A stretch of DNA of 64,000 nt, from positions 62,001-126,000 of the forward strand of contig JAPLGM010000015.1 in the NCBI GenBank assembly GCA_026390165.1, written 5' to 3'. Each line of letters starts with the position of its first letter. Position 1 is the stretch's first letter. Shown here in pieces: positions 1 to 7,860 of the stretch. A program made the position numbers and the translations under genes. A model generated the notes under the pieces. The model did no database searches. It had not been told where the DNA came from and saw only the letters and a program-made list of their open reading frames with translations. The stretch comes from Campylobacterales bacterium (GTDB lineage Bacteria > Campylobacterota > Campylobacteria > Campylobacterales > Sulfurimonadaceae).

Positions 1-750
1 AGTGATAATGACGTACGCCATCATGTTGAGCAGCATAAGATTGGCTTCGTAGGGGATACTGAGATGATGCGTAGCCGATTTCGAGAGCTGAATCCGACGC
101 ACATCGAGGATGGCGAGTTCTACCCCTTTTTTAATGACATCAAGCATACGGTTAGCAACGATAGGGTGCCCCTCCGTCGTATTAGAGCCCATAACGATCA
201 TAAATTCAGTCTCATAAATATCATCGAAGGGGTTGGTAGCTGCCCCCTCACCAATCGTTGTTCGCATCCCCTTTAGTGAGGGGGAGTGACACACACGGGC
301 ACAGTTGTCAACGTGAGGAGAACCGACAACATTACGGGTGAAATGTTGAAACAAATACGAGCTCTCACAACTTGTACGTGCTCCGCCAATGGAGGCAAAA
401 CTGTGTGAACCGTGAGTATCAGTGATAGATTTGAGTTTTCTCGCGGCAAGTTCGTATGCACTCTCATAACTAATCTCATAAAAATCGTGATCAACGGGTT
501 CGAGATAATCCATATCTAAATCGGCGAATAAAGCAGCATTGGCACTAAGAAATGATTTACGGACACGTGCATTGCGTAACCGCTTGGGATGGGTTACAAA
601 ATCCCACCCTTGTTTCCCTTTAATGCAGAGTTTTCCTTGTGAGACAACACCTTCTTCTTTGGCAAAAATCTTTTGGATCTTGTTGTCTTCGACTTCGGCG
701 GCAATATCACACCCCACGCCACAATAAGTACAAACGCTGTCGATGATCAT
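1..750 (-). CDS. Formate dehydrogenase alpha subunit-like molybdopterin oxidoreductase (N-terminal part)
   Basis: The first 250 codons of a molybdo/tungsto-bis-pterin oxidoreductase; the gene runs off the left edge of the window. The protein begins with the [4Fe-4S] ligands Cys7, Cys10, Cys14 and Cys42 (CTYCGVGC, then GKLCIKG). The segment NCARVCHSP at residues 149-157 matches the ARV-U/C-H active site of formate dehydrogenases, with Cys154 where E. coli FdhF has selenocysteine. There is no Tat signal and no N-terminal ferredoxin domain, so a cytoplasmic enzyme oxidising formate (or reducing CO2) is inferred. It starts at an ATG preceded by AGGATATTTT and lies 15 bp after the SDR gene, probably in one operon with it. 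Partner subunits, if any, are outside the window. Confidence 0.82.
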   Translation of the reverse strand, partial: MIIDSVCTYCGVGCDIAAEVEDNKIQKIFAKEEGVVSQGKLCIKGKQGWDFVTHPKRLRNARVRKSFLSANAALFADLDMDYLEPVDHDFYEISYESAYELAARKLKSITDTHGSHSFASIGGARTSCESSYLFQHFTRNVVGSPHVDNCARVCHSPSLKGMRTTIGEGAATNPFDDIYETEFMIVMGSNTTEGHPIVANRMLDVIKKGVELAILDVRRIQLSKSATHHLSIPYEANLMLLNMMAYVIIT

Positions 751-765
751 AAAATATCCTTGGGG

Positions 766-1518
766 TTAACTACCCTTTTTAAAATTAGTGAAGTATATTA
801 TTTTGTCTCTTAAGGGGTGTGGAAGAAGCTGTATAAACCGAATCATTAAGTAAAATCTCAACGGAAACGGATAAAAGTGTTTTTTCTTTGCGATGGCGTT
901 GGTAATTCTTTTGACTCCTTGCTCTGTACTCAAGAAAAAAGGCATCGTAAAATTATTTTTTTGGGTCATTTCCGAATCGATAAACCCCGGTAAAATTGTC
1001 ATCACATCGACACCGTACGGTTTTAGTTGATACCGCAATCCCTCTGCGTAGGCGTTGAGTGCCCGTTTGGAACTGCTGTAGGCAATCGATGTGGGCATAG
1101 ATAATAATGAGGCGAGAGAGGAGATAAAAACGATCTCTCCCGATTTTTGCTCTATGAGTTTGGGGATAATCGGCTCCAAAAGTGCGTGAAGACTCAAAAA
1201 ATTGGTTTGAAACAATCGATGAAAATCGTCAAAAGGGGTAACACCGCCCGAATGACCGACAGAAACCCCTGCATTGAGAATGATACGGTCAACTTTCTCA
1301 CTCGCGAGCCGCTCTCCAATGCTGTTCATAAGGGTAAAATCATTCACATCGGCAATAATGATTTCAACCGTTGCCCCCAGTGCCAAGCACTCCTCAGCCA
1401 CTTTTTGCAGCTTCTTTTCCCGACGGGCAATAAGAACAAGATCATTTTTTTCGCGTGCATAGTGCAATGCCAACGCTTCACCCAATCCGCTACTGGCACC
1501 TGTGATGATTATACGCAA
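766..1518 (-). CDS. SDR family NAD(P)-dependent oxidoreductase
   Basis: A 250-residue classical short-chain dehydrogenase. The dinucleotide motif TGASSGLG is at residues 6-13, an NAG motif is near residue 82, catalytic-type Ser residues lie in VFISSLAS, and the YSSSK (YxxxK) motif follows about ten residues later. The hydrophobic, basic C-terminus (RFYLMIRFIQLLPHPLRDKI) suggests membrane association, as seen in some lipid- or sugar-modifying SDRs. The substrate cannot be read from sequence. It sits 11 bp after queD and 15 bp before the formate dehydrogenase gene, so it is probably co-transcribed with them. Confidence 0.9.
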   Translation of the reverse strand: MRIIITGASSGLGEALALHYAREKNDLVLIARREKKLQKVAEECLALGATVEIIIADVNDFTLMNSIGERLASEKVDRIILNAGVSVGHSGGVTPFDDFHRLFQTNFLSLHALLEPIIPKLIEQKSGEIVFISSLASLLSMPTSIAYSSSKRALNAYAEGLRYQLKPYGVDVMTILPGFIDSEMTQKNNFTMPFFLSTEQGVKRITNAIAKKKHFYPFPLRFYLMIRFIQLLPHPLRDKIIYFTNFKKGS

Positions 1519-1529
1519 TTCATCTCCTT

Positions 1530-2111
1530 TTACACCGTCCTAGGATTCACAAACATCTCCCCTTTTTTGACTTTTTCCCAAAGTTTCGGATCATTCCAAC
1601 TACTACGCACCTCGTCACTAAAGAGGATTTTATCCAATTCAATGCGTCCCATAATCTCGGAATAGGCATCTTCAGCGAACGCTTGGGCATATCCCGTATC
1701 GGTTTCATGTACGATGATGCTGTGAAGTTTTACCCCTCGTTCACCGTTGATACTTTTGGTACATCCCAAAAGGGTATCAATCATTACAAAGATGACACGG
1801 CTAAATTGTTCTGCTGAGGGGGAGATAGGAAGTTGTACCCACCGTTGGGAGTGTTTTTTCATATCGGCAATATACTCACTATCATCTCCATCCCAAAGGG
1901 CAATCGCATGATCGAAACTGTCGATAAGCTCTTTCATCCCCTGTTTCATCAATCCAAAATCGTAGACCATCTGACCGTGGTCGAGATATTGGGATTCAAA
2001 CAAAACTTCGACTTTGTATGAGTGTCCATGAAGCGACGCACGGCACCGCTGGGTTGAACAGCCACGGACAATGTGGGCGTTTTCAAATTTAAAAAGTTTT
2101 CGAATAATCAT
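1530..2111 (-). CDS. queD: 6-carboxytetrahydropterin synthase QueD family
   Basis: A 193-residue member of the 6-pyruvoyl-tetrahydropterin synthase/QueD family. This step converts dihydroneopterin triphosphate to 6-carboxytetrahydropterin on the way to 7-deazaguanine (queuosine). The N-terminus carries the zinc/active-site signature FENAH, then CSTQRCRASLHGHSY, and the C-terminal half has VHETDTGYAQAF. It is longer than the E. coli enzyme (about 120 residues), as I recall for Campylobacterota homologues. The ATG at 2111 is chosen over an upstream start at 2138 because GGAGA lies 8 bases before it. queE is 5.7 kb away, separated from queD by the NO genes and the AT-rich island. Confidence 0.85.
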   Translation of the reverse strand: MIIRKLFKFENAHIVRGCSTQRCRASLHGHSYKVEVLFESQYLDHGQMVYDFGLMKQGMKELIDSFDHAIALWDGDDSEYIADMKKHSQRWVQLPISPSAEQFSRVIFVMIDTLLGCTKSINGERGVKLHSIIVHETDTGYAQAFAEDAYSEIMGRIELDKILFSDEVRSSWNDPKLWEKVKKGEMFVNPRTV

Positions 2112-2173
2112 TTTATTTTCTCCGTCATTTCGTCTCACATTGTATAGAATATGCTTTAGGTTGTCAATTCGTA

Positions 2174-2587
2174 TTATAACTTGGTCTCTTTATTGAGAAT
2201 AAGAGAGGCCAAGGTTGTCGTTGTCAGCATCGTTTCAATCATCTCTTTGGGCTGAACCCACTGATCGTGTAAAGCACATGGATTGAGTGCATCGCATTTA
2301 TCAAACCCAAGAATACATCGATCGTACTCAGGTGATTCCCCAATGGCTTCGAGGATATCGCATAGATAAATGCTATTGGCATCCCTCGCTAAACTCAATC
2401 CTCCCTCGCGCCCTCTGGAAGCATGTACCAACCCTTTTTTAGCTAATTCAGTCATCAGTTTGGTGAGATATTTATAAGGAAGATCAAGTTCTTGATGCAA
2501 AACATTTACCGAATGAGACGTTTTATTATGACGATGTAAATAGGATAAAACCCGAATCGTGTATTCGGCAGTTTTGGAAAAGTGCAT
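2174..2587 (-). CDS. Rrf2 family transcriptional regulator, NsrR-like
   Basis: A 137-residue Rrf2 protein: an N-terminal winged helix (MHFSKTAEYTIRVLSYL), a recognition region (DLPYKYLTKLMTELAKKGLV), and three clustered cysteines in a C-x6-C-x5-C arrangement (CILGFDKC then DALNPC), the expected Fe-S ligands. NsrR and IscR share this architecture. It is transcribed divergently from a globin gene, which favours an NO-sensing NsrR role over IscR or CymR: no isc, suf or cysteine genes are nearby. The predicted target is the palindromic region upstream of the globin gene. The NsrR assignment is inferred from context; the Rrf2 family call is firm. Confidence 0.82.
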   Translation of the reverse strand: MHFSKTAEYTIRVLSYLHRHNKTSHSVNVLHQELDLPYKYLTKLMTELAKKGLVHASRGREGGLSLARDANSIYLCDILEAIGESPEYDRCILGFDKCDALNPCALHDQWVQPKEMIETMLTTTTLASLILNKETKL

Positions 2588-2726
2588 AAAGTCTCCTACC
2601 CTTAAAAATATTATTGTATTGCAATGTTACTTATGTCAGTCTATTACTATTTTTTTTATAGAACTTAGAGTATATAGCTCCTTCCTTGTTTAATTATGAG
2701 AAGAAAAGCATAACCCGCAAATAATA

Positions 2727-2751
2727 TACTACATAAAGGTAGTAATACTAC
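2727..2751. promoter_or_regulatory. Tandem palindromic operator in the Rrf2-globin intergenic region
   Basis: Three copies of one half-site lie in a row: TACTAC-N6-GTAGTA-A-TACTAC. The first two copies form a spaced inverted repeat, and the last two form a perfect 13-bp palindrome centred on a single A. The region lies 31-55 bp before the globin ATG. This is a plausible binding site for the divergently encoded Rrf2 regulator. The half-site does not look like the published E. coli NsrR consensus, so the pairing is an inference. Confidence 0.5.
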
Positions 2752-2781
2752 AATTCTCTAAATTTTAAATCAGGATCCCCT

Positions 2782-3213
2782 ATGAGCTTATCACAAGAAA
2801 CAATTACAGCTGTTAAAGAAACTATCCCTTTAATCAATCAAGAGTCAGAAAACGTTACGACACGTATGTATGAAATTTTATTTTCTAAATATCCGGAAAC
2901 TAAACCTCTTTTCGACAATGCCGATAAAAATCAGCATAAAAAACTCGCAGGTGCGATCGCAGCATTTGCAGGGAACATCGATAATCTCGGCGTACTGGGA
3001 GCTGCTGTTGAAAAAATGGCACAGTCACACGTAACAACCCAAGTCAAACCCGTTCATTATCCAATGGTTGCCGATGCACTTATCACGGCAATGGGCGATG
3101 TATTGGGCGACGCATTTACCGAGAAGCGTAAAAATGCATGGATAGAAGCGTATACCTTTCTCGCTAACATCTTAATGCAGCGCGAACAAGAACTGTATGC
3201 ACAAAACGCCTAA
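2782..3213 (+). CDS. Single-domain globin (Cgb/Vgb type), probable NO dioxygenase
   Basis: A 143-residue protein aligning end to end with the globin domain of flavohaemoglobin Hmp, without the reductase domains. The haem-pocket residues align as Tyr30 (B10), Gln51 (E7) and proximal His83 (F8, in KMAQSH), the set associated with NO dioxygenation in Hmp and Campylobacter Cgb. The predicted role is oxidation of NO to nitrate in the cytoplasm, relying on an unlinked reductase. It is divergent from the NsrR-like regulator, and its 3' end overlaps the HPP gene by 17 bases, so those two genes are translationally linked. Confidence 0.9.
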   Translation: MSLSQETITAVKETIPLINQESENVTTRMYEILFSKYPETKPLFDNADKNQHKKLAGAIAAFAGNIDNLGVLGAAVEKMAQSHVTTQVKPVHYPMVADALITAMGDVLGDAFTEKRKNAWIEAYTFLANILMQREQELYAQNA

Positions 3214-3664
3214 TCGGAAGTATTCCCATCTCTTTGAGAGTATTCTCGCAGGAGTTGGGGCTTTTATAGGTCTCTCTTTGATCGGATTAATCGCACAACA
3301 AGCCGATACGATGATGATCATCGCCCCTTTTGGGGCAACGGCCGTATTGTTGTTCAGCGTGCCAAATAGCCCCTTCTCCAAACCGTTGAATATATTTGGC
3401 GGCTATCTGATTTCAATGGTGATAGGATCTCTCATACTGTTCTATAGCCACAATGATTGGTTTGCCATTGGAGGAGGGTTGGGAGTAACGATTATGCTGA
3501 TGCATTGGACAAAAACCATTCACCCCCCTGCAGGGGCTAATTTTTTGATTATCACACAGGGACATCTCAACTTCTATCTACTCGAACCACTTTTTATCGC
3601 TCTTATTTTTCTTATCATCATCGCACTGGGTATCGAAAAAATCAGAAAAAAATTATTGATGTGA
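3197..3664 (+). CDS. HPP family integral membrane protein
   Basis: A 155-residue protein with about four hydrophobic segments and the family signature IHPPAGAN near residues 109-116. HPP proteins of cyanobacteria and plant chloroplasts have been reported as nitrite transporters. Overlapping the globin gene behind an NsrR-like regulator, a role in nitrite or NO-derived anion movement is plausible here but not shown. The start lies inside the globin gene, which is typical of coupled translation. The C-terminus is basic (EKIRKKLLM). Confidence 0.8.
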   Translation: MHKTPNRKYSHLFESILAGVGAFIGLSLIGLIAQQADTMMIIAPFGATAVLLFSVPNSPFSKPLNIFGGYLISMVIGSLILFYSHNDWFAIGGGLGVTIMLMHWTKTIHPPAGANFLIITQGHLNFYLLEPLFIALIFLIIIALGIEKIRKKLLM

Positions 3665-3672
3665 ATTAAAAA

Positions 3673-3692
3673 ATGGGGAAATCACACCCCAT
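3673..3692 (+). terminator. Weak hairpin after the HPP gene
   Basis: ATGGGG and CCCCAT pair across an 8-base loop, followed by GATTTTGAT. It lies 8 bp after the HPP stop. The stem is short and the T-run broken, so termination here is only a possibility. Confidence 0.3.
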
Positions 3693-3764
3693 GATTTTGA
3701 TCCCTAATAGGCATTTCACCCTTAAAATCCCTATTTTTAGGGCTTTTAAAAAAGTAATTATTGG

Positions 3765-3779
3765 TTTTTCCCACTTTTT
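3765..3779 (+). repeat. Left copy of 15-bp direct repeat flanking the AT-rich island
   Basis: TTTTTCCCACTTTTT, identical to 7725-7739. Looser similarity (TGGGCA-AAAT) follows about 12 bases after each copy. It is low in complexity, so chance is possible, but its position on both sides of the AT-rich gene suits an insertion boundary. Confidence 0.45.
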
Positions 3780-4151
3780 TAACGCCCGTATTTGGGCACA
3801 AATCATGGTATTCATACACCCAAATACGTATATTTGTCATAAAGCACCTATTTTGTGAGCTTTATGATATATTGTTATATTGTTTTGCCCCTTTTTTGAC
3901 AACTTTTATAGCTTGAATGGGCAAATCCAATATATGAATATCCGCATATCGATATAAATGGGGATATTAAAAACAATAGTTTAATAGCTTCTTCCTTTGA
4001 CATTGATTCATCTGTCACAATACTTGAACTACGTAAAGCTAATGATATATCAATATCATTTCACACTAATATTTTTTTAATGCACTAACACGTATAATCA
4101 ATCAGTATTAAAAAAATTTAAAAAATAATGTACATATGCGTAAACAAATAA

Positions 4152-4265
4152 GACAAAACGAAGATTAGACAGTTCATGCTTAGAGGCTTTGAAAAAGTAA
4201 AAGCTGAATGGAATTTAATCTGTATAGCCTATAATCTAGAGAGATTACACACGATAAGAGGATGA
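4152..4265 (+). pseudogene. C-terminal remnant of a DDE transposase (IS1182-like)
   Basis: Reading from 4155 gives a peptide ending FMLRGFEKVKAEWNLICIAY then NLERLHTIRG and a TGA. This is the familiar C-terminal end of IS1182-type DDE transposases, whose members finish with RQF-LRG-EKV-EW-LIC-AYN-. A stop precedes it in the same frame, and a likely continuation (KQIRQNE) sits in the neighbouring frame just upstream, so the remnant is also frameshifted. The rest of the transposase and its inverted repeats are gone. It marks past IS activity beside the putative defence gene. Confidence 0.6.
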
Positions 4266-4406
4266 AATCGGTTAATATTGTAGATGCAATATAAATTTAA
4301 GTGATAATTTACTTGAAAATTCGCCACTTAATCAATTATTTTTTTAAGCCCCTTCAACTCTTCTTGAAAATTTTTTACTTTGGGAAACCGACAGACTCCT
4401 AGAATA

Positions 4407-7400
4407 TTAAGAAATTATTTTTGCTATTTTGATTTTTTCATCAAGTGTTTCATTTAATTGGCTCATTTTAACACCGATATTATCAAGTTGAATATTATTT
4501 ATTTTTATAATTAGTTGCATTAATATTTTCTTTATTGATTTTTTTGTATTACTAAGATAGTCTTTACTAACATAAGCAATTAATAACTTTAAGAATAAAA
4601 TCCTAAATAAATTATTATTTTTTGTTTTAGAAATAAACGTTTCTATTCGTTCGATTATTGTATTTTCATCATCAGAATCCAATTTAAGCATTAAATATAA
4701 AAAACTATTATATTCATCCTTGCTATCATCTAATGCTATATTATACAACTTGGTCATTTTTGGTGTACTTAAAGTTGTGCTAGCAACGTGAGTTATCATA
4801 TTCAATACATGCGATAGAATGAATTTTTTAAGTGACTCAAGTTCTTTTTCGTCCATTTCAGAAAAATCATTTTGAAAATTAGAGGACATAAACATATAGG
4901 TTGCATGTTGATTTGATAAAATATTTTCCCAATATCGAATGATATTAATATAATTTGAAACTGAATAAGATAAATTTTCTTGTTGTTCATTCACTTTAAT
5001 TGAATTTATATTTTTTATAAATTCAGATAAAACCATGTTAAGAATAAAATATTCTTCCCGATATCGTAATTCAGGATTAATAGTTAATGATTTGTTGCTA
5101 TTATATTTTTCAACTTGATGTTCTCTCTCAGTTGTAGAGATAGTATCTATTTTATGATTAAGTTCTTTATCTTCATGGGATAAACTTGGTTCATCATGAT
5201 CCATATCGGGTAGTTCAGTTAAAGCATGGGTTTCTTTGCTTTCCAGTTCATCATTATGTAATTTTGGCAATGAAGCATTAACTTTTTTAGTGAATCGATG
5301 AGTTTCTATCAAACTTTTCAGAACTTTTATAATTTCTTTGTCGTCTCTTTTAATCGAAGCGTAATATCTTAATTCATCGACCATATTTAGAAGATGATTT
5401 TTATTTGATATGATTGAATTATAAAAATCTTTATTATTCATCATATGTGATGCAATAAAATAATAATAAAAAACCCTATATGAAAACTGTACAAATCCAT
5501 TACTCTTTAGCAATATTCTTCTTGTATAAAAATATTCTAAAATATCTTTGGACTCAATAGGAAAAGCAAAATAATCTTTTGCATATTCTATAATGGATTC
5601 TAATATTTTATCTTCTTTTATTGCTAAACTTTTTTCAGTGAAAAATTTGTGTGCAATAATACATAGTAAATTTTTTTTATCAGAAAAATCAAATTTCCCT
5701 TTAAATCTTTTAGATAAATCTGACTTTTCTAAAAGATAATCTAAAAAGACATCAATAATTTGCGGCTCATTATCTCTAATTTCTATTTTCTCCATATGCA
5801 TCCAGATCAACAAAGTTGTTATGAATGGATTAGATGGTAGCCGTAATTTACTAATTGTTTTTGAGACACTATTTGAAATTTTTGTTGCAAGGTGTGATGG
5901 AACAATATTAACTGTAAGAGCTTTACTCTCACGATTTCTTAAAGGTTTTATTTCCAACTTATCAAATATTTCATATGAATTACTTTTTTTGTTAAAATGT
6001 AAAATTTTTTCTTCAACTTCAGCATACTCTTTTGTAGTCAATGTTGCTATTATTATATTGCCCAAATTAACTATTTCATTCACAAATTCATCGTTAATGC
6101 ATTGGATATCATCAATTAAAAAAATAAATCTTTTTTGTTCAATCATAGATTGAATATCGAGTTTGTAATTACCATAAAATTTATCAAGATAGTCATTAAT
6201 TTTTGCTGTAAAAATACGAATGCTTGATTGATTAGATAACTCTGCACCTGAAATATATATTGGTATTTGCTCAGAATAATGCTTCAAGAAGGTTAAATTC
6301 AGCATATTTAAAACAGATGTTTTACCGCTTTCACTCTTTCCTTCTAAAAGGATGTTTTTATTTAGTTCAATAATTTGTTGTAAACTCAATGCTTCAGCTA
6401 TATCATCATTTTCTATCTCAGCAAGTTTTTCATCTTCGTTATTTGCATATGTAATATAAGGGTTTACATAAATTGATTCAATATCCTTTTTATCCATTTC
6501 AGATGTTAAATTGATTGCTAGATATTTATTGATTACTTCTTTGAGTTTCGGGTATATTTCCGAACAAATATGCTGATTTCTAATTGCTTTCGATGCTTTT
6601 TTTAACAAATCAATATTAGGTATGCTACTTTCTTGAAATGATTCAAAAATAGATTGTCTTTTATTGTATTCACTTTTACTTATTTTTAATTCGTTAGTAT
6701 CTATATTATATGAATATATACAGTATCCATTTCTTTCATTTGTTTGATGATAAATTGATGATGCATGTAAACTTAAAATATCTCTATTATGCAAATCCAT
6801 TAAATAATCACCATCATGTTCATGTTCATGACCATAAAATACAATGTTAAATTTATCTAATAGAACTTTTTTAATTTCTCTTTGATTTGAATACCAGCTT
6901 AGTGAGTGATGTATATTTAATGTCTTGATGTTGCAATCATCTAATTCTTTCGAAAGCTCAATTAATAAATCGGTAATAATCCATAGGTTTCCATGATCTG
7001 CACTACTTTTTTCACTAAACAAACTTGAATTAAGTGCAATATTGCCAAAGGTTATTGAATTAATAGTTTTTTTATATATCGTGTATAGACTATGCTTTTT
7101 GATAGCTGTTTTTTGACTTAGGGAATCTATAAACTCTTTGTAACTTGAAAATTCATCTAAAACTGTTTCTCCAGAAATTAAAGATGAGATAGTTGATTTA
7201 TCATTTTGCTTTATGACATAATCTTTCAATCCAGAAAAAGTTAGCTTATTTCGTCTTGAATACTCGACATCATGATTACCAGGAGTAAAAAAACAATCAT
7301 CAACAGTTAAATTTAATGCTATTAATACTGGCGATATAAATTCACTATATGCATTTTTAAACTCTTGATATGAAGGTCTGTTTGTCAAATCACCAGAAAA

Positions 7401-7526
7401 AATTACAATATCAATTTGACTTTCTTTTTTTAAGCTATTAATCATCTTGTTACGTAAATTTAAGATACTGGATTTATTTTTATCATCAAAATGCAAATCT
7501 GAAAAATGCAATATATTTATATTCAT
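4407..7526 (-). CDS. Metallophosphoesterase-P-loop NTPase (STAND-like) fusion, candidate anti-phage protein
   Basis: A 1039-residue two-part protein. Residues 1-280 form a calcineurin-like metallophosphoesterase with all metal-binding motifs: DLH (10-12), GDLTNR (45-50), GNHD (83-86), HH (206-207) and GHEH (232-235). A P-loop NTPase module follows: Walker A GKSESGKT at 396-403 and a Walker B-like FLIDDIQ near 469-475. Residues 600-1039 are a long helical region without a recognised motif, with an acidic stretch near 800; in STAND proteins this is where the sensor usually lies. The layout (effector, NTPase, sensor) fits single-protein immunity devices in which infection triggers nucleotide or nucleic-acid cleavage. 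The gene is much more AT-rich than its neighbours and is the only intact gene of its island. The defence role is inferred. Confidence 0.75.
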   Translation of the reverse strand: MNINILHFSDLHFDDKNKSSILNLRNKMINSLKKESQIDIVIFSGDLTNRPSYQEFKNAYSEFISPVLIALNLTVDDCFFTPGNHDVEYSRRNKLTFSGLKDYVIKQNDKSTISSLISGETVLDEFSSYKEFIDSLSQKTAIKKHSLYTIYKKTINSITFGNIALNSSLFSEKSSADHGNLWIITDLLIELSKELDDCNIKTLNIHHSLSWYSNQREIKKVLLDKFNIVFYGHEHEHDGDYLMDLHNRDILSLHASSIYHQTNERNGYCIYSYNIDTNELKISKSEYNKRQSIFESFQESSIPNIDLLKKASKAIRNQHICSEIYPKLKEVINKYLAINLTSEMDKKDIESIYVNPYITYANNEDEKLAEIENDDIAEALSLQQIIELNKNILLEGKSESGKTSVLNMLNLTFLKHYSEQIPIYISGAELSNQSSIRIFTAKINDYLDKFYGNYKLDIQSMIEQKRFIFLIDDIQCINDEFVNEIVNLGNIIIATLTTKEYAEVEEKILHFNKKSNSYEIFDKLEIKPLRNRESKALTVNIVPSHLATKISNSVSKTISKLRLPSNPFITTLLIWMHMEKIEIRDNEPQIIDVFLDYLLEKSDLSKRFKGKFDFSDKKNLLCIIAHKFFTEKSLAIKEDKILESIIEYAKDYFAFPIESKDILEYFYTRRILLKSNGFVQFSYRVFYYYFIASHMMNNKDFYNSIISNKNHLLNMVDELRYYASIKRDDKEIIKVLKSLIETHRFTKKVNASLPKLHNDELESKETHALTELPDMDHDEPSLSHEDKELNHKIDTISTTEREHQVEKYNSNKSLTINPELRYREEYFILNMVLSEFIKNINSIKVNEQQENLSYSVSNYINIIRYWENILSNQHATYMFMSSNFQNDFSEMDEKELESLKKFILSHVLNMITHVASTTLSTPKMTKLYNIALDDSKDEYNSFLYLMLKLDSDDENTIIERIETFISKTKNNNLFRILFLKLLIAYVSKDYLSNTKKSIKKILMQLIIKINNIQLDNIGVKMSQLNETLDEKIKIAKIIS

Positions 7527-7860
7527 TCACATACTCCATTTCAATCTTATTAAGTTTATTTTTATACAAAACTTTTATTTATGCCTATTCTACCTAAACT
7601 GTTAATACAAGTTGATTTAATTGTAATAAATATTTTGTTTTTTTGGAACACATTAATCATTATTTCTACTATATCATAAATATTTATGATATCTTTGACT
7701 TCTAATTATCAGGACGTTTTTAGTTTTTTCCCACTTTTTCCCCACTTCAGATGGGCAAAAATGAGTTCAAATGACTTCAAAACGATGATTTCTTAAAATT
7801 TAATAAGCCTTACAAATGCCTATTTCATGGGAGTTTAGCCCTTTTTTAGGACTATGCAAT
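7527..7860. other. Intergenic stretch upstream of the phosphoesterase-NTPase gene
   Basis: An AT-rich promoter region of the minus-strand gene, then the right copy of the 15-bp direct repeat, then the tail beyond queE. AAATGCCTATT at 7814-7824 is the reverse complement of 3706-3716, a possible remnant of inverted ends. No gene is visible. Confidence 0.45.
7725..7739 (+). repeat. Right copy of 15-bp direct repeat flanking the AT-rich island
   Basis: TTTTTCCCACTTTTT, identical to 3765-3779, about 4 kb away in the same orientation. The two copies bracket the transposase remnant and the 1039-residue gene. Confidence 0.45.

Larger units (their letters stand above)
3665..4406. other. AT-rich gene-poor stretch at the left edge of the defence island
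   Basis: No intact gene is visible. It holds the left copy of the 15-bp direct repeat, loosely repeated motifs of the type C-rich/T-run then TGGGCAAAT (around 3765-3800 and again 3885-3930), a transposase remnant, and a stop-free run at 3912-4088 on the plus strand (58 codons before the TAA, no good start) that I do not recognise and that may be a gene fragment. Confidence 0.5.

Noticed and set aside
2174-2587. Rrf2 protein as IscR or CymR
   Set aside because: No isc/suf or cysteine-metabolism genes are nearby, while a divergent globin favours an NO-responsive regulator.
3673-3858. Plus-strand open frame of 61 codons after the HPP gene
   Set aside because: It begins at the stem of the hairpin, covers the direct repeat, has no SD and shows no protein-like composition.
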